From the NCBI GenBank assembly GCA_021780415.1, contig JAJXYW010000266.1:1-5352 (forward strand): DNA of 5,352 nt, read 5' to 3'. Shown piece by piece: positions 1 to 5,352 of the stretch. Made by a program: the position numbers and the translations under genes. Source of the stretch: Acidobacteriota bacterium (GTDB lineage: Bacteria > Acidobacteriota > Terriglobia > Terriglobales > Acidobacteriaceae). The notes beneath the pieces are model-generated. The model was not told where the DNA came from and made no database searches. It saw nothing but the letters and a program-made list of their open reading frames with translations. Numbering within the stretch: position 1 is the stretch's first letter; every line of letters starts with the position of its first letter.

Positions 1-3000
1 CGACGTAGCCAGGCTCTCGGCCACCTTCTCGGTCTCGCAGCCCCAGGACCTGGTGGTGTCGCTCTTCATGCGCTCGCGCGGCAACGTGAAGGGGACCATC
101 TCGGGGGCCGACGGAATGCCTGCGGCGGGGGTGCTGGTGACGGCCACAGAGCTGTCTACCCATGAATTCAAGCAGGTTTTCTCCGATCAGTTCGGCCGCT
201 ACGAAATCGATAAGCTGCCCGTCGGGACCATCAGCGTTCTCGCTCAGGCGCCCGGCGGCCCCTACGCGCAGGGCACGACGAGCATCCATCAACCGGGAGA
301 CGTGGCGGTCGTGAATCTTCAGCTCGTCAGCACCCAGGGAGGGGCCGTGCAAGGTGTCGTAAAGGACGCCGACGGCAATGTGCTGCCTGGAGCAGTGGCA
401 GCGCTGATGCAGGGGAACCAGAAGCCGGTGACCTCCGTGCTAACGGCAGGGGACGGCTCTTTCCTCCTCCACGGGGTGCCTCCAGGAGTCTACAGCCTGG
501 AGATTTTGGAGGCCGTCACCTGGATTGCCAGGAGGACCTTGACGGTCACCATCGAATCGGGCCAGACCTTGGACCTTCACGACATCCTTCTTCCGGCGCC
601 GGCCGGGGGCCAGGGGACCGTGACAGGTAGGTTTCTTATGGCCGACCACGTGACCCCCGTGGCCGCCGGGGCGACGGTCTACATCGCCTGCCAGGGAAGC
701 GTCATCGCCAGGGCGACCACCGACGAGTCGGGGGCCTTCACGCTGTCGCCGGTGCCGGTGGGCGCCTGGACGGTCACCGGGTACGACCCAGTGAGCCGGC
801 GCAGCGCCAGCGCAAGCGTCACCAACTACGACGATCAGACCGTCGGCACGGTCCTCTACCTGCCCGGATACGGTGTGGTCTACGGTACGGTGTACGGCTT
901 AGATAGCAGCGGCCAGAGAGTCAAGGTCAGCGGAGCCGCTGTCCTCCTGCAGGGTCTGCAAGCTACCACCGGATCGGACGGGCAGTACACCTTCGGGCAG
1001 GTGGGCCTCGGATCGGACATGAAGCTGGTGGCATCGCTGGGTGTCCCCCCGGCGGACGTGGGCTACGGGCGCGTTTCCGTCGTTTCGGAGGGCCAGTCCG
1101 TCCAAGCGGATATCCAGCTCCTCGGCCGTGGGGACCTGACCGTCCACACCATGGTGCGAGGGACAGGTGGAAATCCTGACAGCGACGTGGCGGCACAGGT
1201 GACGGTGATCAGTAATGAGATCAACCCCACGGACCTGTCGCTGATACGGACCGTCGCAACCGACTACAGCGATGCGACCACGGGGCTGATCACTTTCCAT
1301 CATCTGCTGGGAACGAGCGTGTCCATCAGTGCCACCAACGGCTTCAACGGGAGCGGCGGCACGAGCGCGCAGATCCGAAGCGGGCTGACGACAGAGGCGA
1401 CCGTCTATCTCGAACCCACGGGCTCCGTCCTGGGGACCATCTTTGCTCCGGACGGGGTGACCCCTGTGCCGCACGCCCTGGTGACCCTCTCCACCCGGGG
1501 GATGCCGGACAGGACCCTCGCCGCGGACACCGATGGACACTATGGCTTCGATCTCGTGCCGATGGGGTACGTCCAGATGACGGTGCAGGACAGCGCGTCG
1601 GGGCAGCGCGGCTTCGCCACGGGCCTTCTCTCGGATGCAGCGGTCCCGCTCCGTCTGGATCTAACACTCCTTGGCAGTGGCCAGGCGGCTGGAACCGCAC
1701 TGGAAGACGACGGCAGCGGCGCCCTGGTGCCGGCGGCGAACGCTGTGGTAACCCTGAAGGGCTCCCCACCCCTGCTCACAATGACCACAACCACGGACGG
1801 GCTGGGCCAGTTCCTGTTCTCCAAGGTAGAAGAAGGCGGCTATAGCGTCCAGGCGGTGGACAGCAGCCACGCGTTCATACTGGCTGCCAGGGCCAGCGTC
1901 CAGGTCGTGAAGGACCAGACTGCCCAGCTCACGCTGACGCTGGGTTCCTTTGGAACCGTTCAGGGGCAGTTGGTGGGCGCGGACCTCACAACGCCGGTGC
2001 CTAGCGCACAGGTGACCCTCTCTTTGAGCAACAGCACCCAGGTCGGCTTCGCCGTGACGGACGTCAACGGCGAATTCAGCTTCGCTTTTGTGCCGGTGGG
2101 TGTGCCTTTCTCGCTCGACGTTTTCGACCAGAGGACAGGGCGCAGCGCCCATGGCTCCGGCACGGTCAGCGCCGCCAACGCGGTCGTGGACGTGCCGCTG
2201 CACCTGAATGGCATCGGGACGATCCAGGGGACCGTCTGGCACTATGGCGGTAGCGACCCTGTTGGCAATCCTCTGATCCAGACGTACATTCCCGGACAAG
2301 GGTCCATCACCGCGACGGGAGACACCCAGGGTGTCTACCTCCTCAGTGGCCTGCCGGAGGGAAGCTACACGATCCGCGCGGTAGACCCGGCCAACGGTGC
2401 CTCCGTCTCGGGTGGCACGACCCTCCAGGGCGACGCCCAGACGGTGACCCTGGACCTCACCCTGCCCCCCTTCGGGGCGGTGGAGGGGGACGTCGTCCGC
2501 GCGGACGGCGTGACGCCTGCAGCCGGCGCCATCGTGACGCTGGACAGCTCCCACCAGACCGTGGCCGACACGCAGGGCCATTTCCACTTCGGCGGGGTGG
2601 CCCGCGCGACCTACTGGGTCAGCGCCGCGGATCCCCTCAGCCGGGACGGCGGGAAAGTCCAGGTGGCGCTGACCGAAAACGGCCAGACCGCGGAAGCGCC
2701 GGTTCGCTTCGTTGGGTTGGGCGAGGTCACCGGGACGGTCAGGGACGGCAGTGGCAATCCCGTCCTTGGCTTTCAGGTAGTTCTGCATAACACGAACGGT
2801 TACACCGGGATGGACACCCTGGGGCCGGCCGGAACAGATGCGAACGGCTACTACACCTTCCACGACGTGCGCAGCGGAAGCCTGAGCGTGACGGTGTCGG
2901 GTCCGCCCGGAAGCGGCGATACGCGCCGGGGGTCGGCCACCGGTTCGCTCAGCGGAGACGGCGCCTCGGCGGAATTGGACGTGACGCTCTCCGCCGCGGG

Positions 3001-5352
3001 CACGGTGCGCGGGGTGCTGGTGGACCAGGACCAGAAGCCGGTTCTGGGGGCCACCGTCACGCTCACCAAGACGGCCACGGGCGAAACCTTCTCCGCAGGG
3101 ACGGACGCCTCGGGGACCTTCCTCTTCCCGGTCATCCCCATCGGCTCGGACGGTCATTTCACTCTCTTTGTGGCGGGGCCGTGGGGAGGCCACGTCCGCG
3201 GGGCGGGCGAGATCACCTCCGACGGCCAGGTGGTCGACGTGGGCACCCTCGTCCTGGACACCGCGGCGCCCGCCGTGAGCTCCACGGTCCCAACCGACAG
3301 TGCCACCGGCGTGCCCCTCGACCAAGTCCTAAGCGCCGTCTTCCAGAAGCCGTTGGACGGGAGTTCGGTCAACGGCTCCACGATTTCCCTGAAGGAGAAC
3401 GGCGGCGCGCCCGCGACCTGCGCGGTGGAGCTGAGCGCCGATGGCCTGACGGTGACGGTGACCCCCTCCGCTGCCTTGAAGCCGCAGACGAGCTACACCT
3501 TCACCGTGGGCCCGGGCATTCGGGACCTCAGCGGGAACACGATGGCCGAACCCAAGACCGTGCATTTCACCTCGCTCGACACGATCCCGCCCGCGGTGAC
3601 CACCGTCTATCCAGCCGGCGGCGCCATTCAGGTGGCCCAGGACGCGGTCCCCTTCGTCCTGTTCAGCGAGCCCATCGATCCGAGCTCGCTCGGCCAGGGG
3701 GTTTTCACGGTCTCGGTCGGTGGGACCCCCATCTCCGGCACCGTCAGCCAGCCCGAGCCCAACAAGCTGCTCTTCATGCCCGCCTCCCCCTTCGCCACCG
3801 ACTCGGTCTGCGCCATCAATATTTCCGGATACCAGGACCTCGCCGGAAATCCCATGACGCCCTTCACCAGTGCCTTCGCCACTGTGGATACGCTGCCGCC
3901 TACTGTGGCCGTTAGCCTCGCGGCCTCATCGGTTCTTCCGGCCGGCGTGGTCACGGTCTCGGCAACCGCCTCGGACAACCTCGGGCTCGACCGCGTGGAG
4001 TTCTACGCCAATTCGGCGCTGATCGGCACGGCAACCGCATCGCCCTTCGAGGTGAGCTACACCGCGCCGAGCCAGCCGGGCCAGGTCCAGATCAGCGCGA
4101 CGGCCTTCGACAAGGCCGGGAATCAGGCGAGCGACACGAAGGCCCTGACCGTCAACGCGGATACGAACGCGCCCGTCGTGACGGTGACCTCCCCTCAGGT
4201 GGGAGCCGAGTTCATGAACGGCTTCGCGATCGCGATGCAGGCGACTGCCACCGACGATGTGGGGGTGGTGTCGGTGGAATTCCGGCTGGAAGACACGGCC
4301 GGGACCCTCATCTGGAACCAGGTGGTTACCTCGCCGCCCTATCAGGCCTCTTATCCCGTCAGCGGCCTGACGGCCAACGTGGACCGAAATGTGGTGGTCA
4401 AAGCTTCGGACCAGGCGGGCAACGTGGGGCAGGGTGGGCTGGTCCTCATCCACCTCGTCTACAACCACGACCCGGTCGTGACGGTGACCTCGCCTTCCGC
4501 GGGCGGCTCGGCCATCGCGGCCGGCCAGCTCCACCTGGAAGTGACGGCGTCCGATCCCGACGGCGCCTTGAGCGAGGTAGACTTTTTCGTCAATGGTACG
4601 CTGGTGCGCGCCTTCAACGCGCCGCCCGTTGCCCCGCCCTTCGCCTTCGACTACGCCGTCACCGATCCAGTAGGCACGACGCTGGCCTTCACGGCGCGCG
4701 CGGTGGGGGACAAGGGCGACACGACAACAAGCGACCCCGTCACGGTCACGGTCGTGAACGATCCCGGCACCACCGTGGTGGGAACCGTGGTCGACGCGCA
4801 GGGAACCGGCGTGTCCGGGGCCACCGTCAGCGTGGACGGCTACACGCCCTCAGCCATCACCGGCACCGGCGGCACCTTCAGCCTTGACGGCGTGCCCACT
4901 ACAGCCGGGGCGCTCACCGTTCGGGCCACCTACATCCAATTGGGGGTCACCTACAGCACATCAAAGAGCGGTATGCTTCCTGTCGTCGCCGGCATCACCC
5001 AGGTTGGGACTCTCACGCTGTTCAACCTCAACGATACGAATGCGGTCGAGGGCACCTTGCCTCTCGATGCCAATGGAAGCGCCTTCCGCGTGTCGCGTAT
5101 TGGTACAAACTACGCGGTAGTGGTTACAACTTCAACCAGCGCCTCCCACAATCACGTTTATTTGGTGGACGTCAGCAGTGCCGTCGCTCCGATCATCAAG
5201 ACCGAATGGACCGATACGTCCACCATTCACGACGTGAAGGTGTGGGGGAGCTACGTCTTCGTGGGGGACGACGGGCTGACGATCTTGCAGGTGGGATCGG
5301 ACGGGTCGCTGACGCAGGTGAGCCAGGTGGCGGCGGCGTCGTTCCCGAGCGG
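1..5352 (+). CDS. Giant secreted/surface multidomain repeat protein (CpD repeats, Big_5 and Big_7 Ig-like domains, LVIVD-like propeller), partial at both ends
   Basis: Frame 2 is open from the first to the last base: 1783 full codons without a stop, and two bases of a further codon. No start is assigned. The first in-frame ATG (base 68, M23) follows sequence that already reads as the end of a beta-sandwich unit, so the true start lies upstream. Domain order by residue: tail of an earlier unit 1-27; twelve carboxypeptidase-regulatory-like units 28-1086; two Big_5 domains 1087-1296; three Big_7 domains 1297-1587; another CpD-like unit 1588-1674; LVIVD-like propeller from about 1675 to the window end. 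Composition is Thr/Val/Gly/Ala/Ser-rich with three cysteines in total, typical of exported adhesive or stalk proteins. No catalytic signature, membrane segment or sorting motif is visible, and the ends that would carry an export signal or anchor are missing. A structural or ligand-binding surface role is inferred. The reading frame is very secure; the biological role is not. Confidence 0.95.
2..82 (+). other. C-terminal tail of a further CpD-like unit, cut by the window start
   Basis: Residues 1-27 contain a stretch (LSATFSV followed by DLVVSLFM) that matches the way each downstream unit ends: a final pair of hydrophobic beta-strands followed by a short Gly-containing turn and the next unit's G-x-V-x-G start (here GNVKG, residues 27-31). 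Compare the end of unit 8, where VVDVPLHL is followed by GTIQG. The repeat array therefore probably extends upstream. Only the last strands are visible, so the domain type is inferred from the pattern. Confidence 0.55.
83..3259 (+). repeat. Tandem array of twelve carboxypeptidase-regulatory-like (CpD, PF13620-type) beta-sandwich units
   Basis: Approximate unit boundaries in residues: 28-108, 115-198, 206-287, 291-375, 376-472, 473-558, 559-648, 650-736, 738-822, 824-905, 907-999 and 1000-1086. Each begins with a G-x-V-x-G-x-V strand (GTVQGQLV at 651, GAVEGDVV at 825, GTVRGVLV at 1000). It continues through a P-x-x-G/A-A-x-V-x-L strand (LGATVTLTK at 1015), then a D-x-x-G-x-[FY] turn (TDVNGEFSF at 686, TDANGYYTF at 945, TDASGTFLF at 1034), then a V-P-x-G-x-Y-type turn (GLPEGSYTI at 783), and closes with a hydrophobic strand. 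This pattern is known from the regulatory domain of carboxypeptidases and from bacterial surface and TonB-linked proteins, where it is structural. The units are clearly diverged from each other in both protein and DNA, so the array is old rather than recently amplified. No peptidase domain accompanies it here. Cna-B-like folds are the main alternative classification. Confidence 0.88.
1127..1417 (+). other. Divergent fifth CpD-like unit with an enlarged central loop
   Basis: Residues 376-472 sit between two clear CpD units and have the expected first strand (GDLTVHTMV) and terminal strand (ATVYLEP), but the unit is about 97 residues long, the longest in the array. The usual four-residue D-x-x-G turn is replaced by a longer TDYSDATTGLITF stretch (residues 420-432). 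The region before it (about 403-417) is also extended. Its membership in the family is inferred from position and the flanking strands. It could instead be a different beta-sandwich inserted in the array. Confidence 0.5.
3260..3580 (+). other. Big_5-type bacterial Ig-like domain, copy A
   Basis: Residues 1087-1193 follow the Big_5 (PF13205) plan: an opening A-P-x-V-x-S-x-x-P strand (P1097), the S-A-T-G-V-P-L-D segment, the F-x-x-P-[LMI]-D signature (FQKPLD, 1114-1119), a T-I-S-L strand (1127-1130), a central L-T-V-T-V-T-P strand, Y-T-F-T-V, and the closing D-L-S-G-N (1175-1179) followed by a final V-H-F-T-S strand. The signature normally reads F-[SN]-E/K-P; here Gln-Lys replaces the usual pair. 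The domain acts as a rigid spacer in surface proteins. It contains one of the three cysteines (C1140). Confidence 0.88.
3581..3889 (+). other. Big_5-type bacterial Ig-like domain, copy B
   Basis: Residues 1194-1296 repeat the Big_5 plan directly after copy A: I-P-P-A-V-T opening, P1204 before the G-G-A-I-Q-V segment, a canonical FSEPID signature (1221-1226), and the closing D-L-A-G-N-P-M (1279-1285) with a last F-T-S-A-F-A strand. It joins the next domain through a short D-T-L-P-P linker, the usual junction between such Ig-like modules. C1270 lies here, but not at the position of the cysteine in copy A. Confidence 0.88.
3890..4162 (+). other. Big_7-type bacterial Ig-like domain, copy A
   Basis: Residues 1297-1387 match the Big_7 (PF17957) pattern well: V-T-V-S-A-T-A-S-D-N-x-G (D1325, N1326, G1328), V-E-F-Y (1332-1335), a short strand ending in I-G-T-A, P-F-E-V-S-Y, and the late A-F-D-K-A-G-N loop (1368-1374). 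The family is a spacer or binding module in secreted enzymes and adhesins. The acidic S-D-N-x-G and F-D-x-A-G-N loops resemble metal-binding edges in related folds, but calcium binding is inference only. Confidence 0.88.
4163..4465 (+). other. Big_7-type bacterial Ig-like domain, copy B
   Basis: Residues 1388-1488 carry the same landmarks: A-P-V-V-T-V-T-S-P opening, A-T-D-D-V-G (1416-1421), S-V-E-F-R-L (1424-1429), P-P-Y-Q-A-S-Y, and A-S-D-Q-A-G-N (1468-1474). The middle loop (around D1431-Q1440) is longer than in copy A. The opening strand is encoded by DNA nearly identical to that opening copy C exactly 300 bases later. Confidence 0.8.
4175..4191 (+). repeat. 17-bp direct repeat, first copy (opening strand of Big_7 copy B)
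   Basis: The sequence gtcgtgacggtgacctc encodes V-V-T-V-T-S here and recurs identically at 4475-4491, exactly 300 bases (100 codons) downstream. It marks corresponding positions in Big_7 copies B and C and is best read as a residue of domain duplication or convergent codon choice, not as a regulatory site. Confidence 0.8.
4466..4762 (+). other. Big_7-type bacterial Ig-like domain, copy C
   Basis: Residues 1489-1587 open with D-P-V-V-T-V-T-S-P, then show V-T-A-S-D-P-D-G (D1518, D1520, G1521), E-V-D-F-F-V-N-G (1525-1532) and P-F-A-F-D-Y. The late loop is A-V-G-D-K-G-D (1567-1573), where the usual Gly-Asn end has become Gly-Asp. It closes with V-T-V-T-V-V-N-D before the next unit begins. Confidence 0.82.
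4475..4491 (+). repeat. 17-bp direct repeat, second copy (opening strand of Big_7 copy C)
   Basis: This is identical to bases 4175-4191 and in the same reading frame, at the matching position of the next Big_7 domain. The DNA on either side is much less similar. Confidence 0.8.
4763..5023 (+). other. Thirteenth CpD-like unit, separated from the main array
   Basis: Residues 1588-1674 return to the CpD pattern after the Ig-like block: T-V-V-G-T-V-V-D-A-Q-G (1591-1601), V-S-G-A-T-V-S-V (1604-1611), a turn reading TGTGGTFSL (1620-1628), and a closing hydrophobic strand (VGTLTLF, to residue 1674). The Asp of the D-x-x-G turn is missing (Gly at 1621), and the V-P-x-G-x-Y turn is altered to V-P-T-T-A-G-A-L. 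It acts as a joint between the Ig-like rod and the propeller. Confidence 0.8.
5024..5352 (+). other. Start of an LVIVD-type beta-propeller, truncated by the window end
   Basis: After a linker at residues 1675-1692, the sequence shows two successive units resembling LVIVD repeats (PF08309): first G-T-N-Y-A-V-V-V (1701-1708) and V-Y-L-V-D-V-S-S-A-V-A-P (1719-1730), then I-H-D-V-K-V-W-G-S-Y-V-F-V (1742-1754) with D-G-L-T-I-L-Q-V (1757-1764). The family consensus is a strand ending in G-x-Y-A-Y-V-A followed by a G-L-x-I-x-D-V-S-x-P-x-x-P strand. Such repeats form propeller blades in secreted bacterial and archaeal proteins; most have no known ligand. More blades should follow downstream. Another propeller family remains possible because only about two blades are visible. 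Confidence 0.7.

Noticed and set aside
68..70. In-frame ATG near the window start as a possible gene start
   Set aside because: The sequence upstream in the same frame already forms the last strands of a beta-sandwich unit. No export signal follows this ATG, and no clear ribosome binding site precedes it.
899..1540. A 213-codon open frame on the minus strand
   Set aside because: It is antisense to CpD units 4-6 and has no recognisable motif or separate gene signals.
83..3259. Periodic repeats considered as a CRISPR array or DNA satellite
   Set aside because: The periodicity of about 250-290 bases is at the protein level. The DNA of the units is strongly diverged, with no short identical repeats separated by unique spacers.
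1661..3325. A 554-codon open frame on the minus strand
   Set aside because: It lies wholly opposite the coherent + strand domain array. Its translation is rich in Arg, His and Gly and has no recognisable domain. Long antisense frames are common opposite GC-rich genes.
3181..3915. A 244-codon open frame on the + strand in another frame
   Set aside because: It overlaps the Big_5 domains read in frame 2. Its product is Arg/Gly/His/Pro-rich with no domain pattern, as expected of a shifted frame in GC-rich DNA.
3926..4534. A 202-codon open frame on the minus strand
   Set aside because: It is antisense to the Big_7 domains. The Arg/His/Gly-rich product is a composition artefact.
4884..5120. A 78-codon open frame on the + strand
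   Set aside because: It is out of frame with the main gene across the CpD-to-propeller junction. It is short, and no domain or ribosome binding site supports it.

Overview
The whole 5352-base window lies inside one very large protein-coding gene on the + strand. Frame 2 (first full codon at base 2) has no stop codon across 1783 codons, and neither the start nor the end of the gene is present. Residue numbers used here count from the codon at base 2, so residue n begins at base 3n-1. The translation is a coherent chain of extracytoplasmic beta-sandwich modules. It is rich in Thr, Val, Gly, Ala and Ser, with only three cysteines (C230, C1140, C1270) and no apparent membrane-spanning segment inside the window.

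Layout: (1) bases 2-82, the tail of a beta-sandwich unit that began upstream; (2) bases 83-3259, twelve consecutive carboxypeptidase-regulatory-like (CpD, PF13620-type) repeats of about 81-97 residues; (3) bases 3260-3889, two Big_5-type Ig-like domains; (4) bases 3890-4762, three Big_7-type Ig-like domains; (5) bases 4763-5023, a thirteenth CpD-like unit; (6) bases 5024-5352, the start of an LVIVD-type beta-propeller, cut by the window end. There is no intergenic DNA, so no promoter, ribosome binding site, terminator, RNA gene, CRISPR array or mobile element is expected, and I see none.

The architecture suggests a secreted or surface-exposed giant stalk or adhesin-like protein: a long fibre of CpD repeats, then Ig-like spacers, then a propeller that may bind a ligand or partner. 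This role is inferred from domain types only. No catalytic motif is visible.

The GC-rich DNA and this kind of repeat-rich giant protein fit an environmental bacterium such as an acidobacterium, a myxobacterium or a related 'deltaproteobacterial' lineage. That placement is a low-confidence guess, because there is no taxonomic marker gene in the window.
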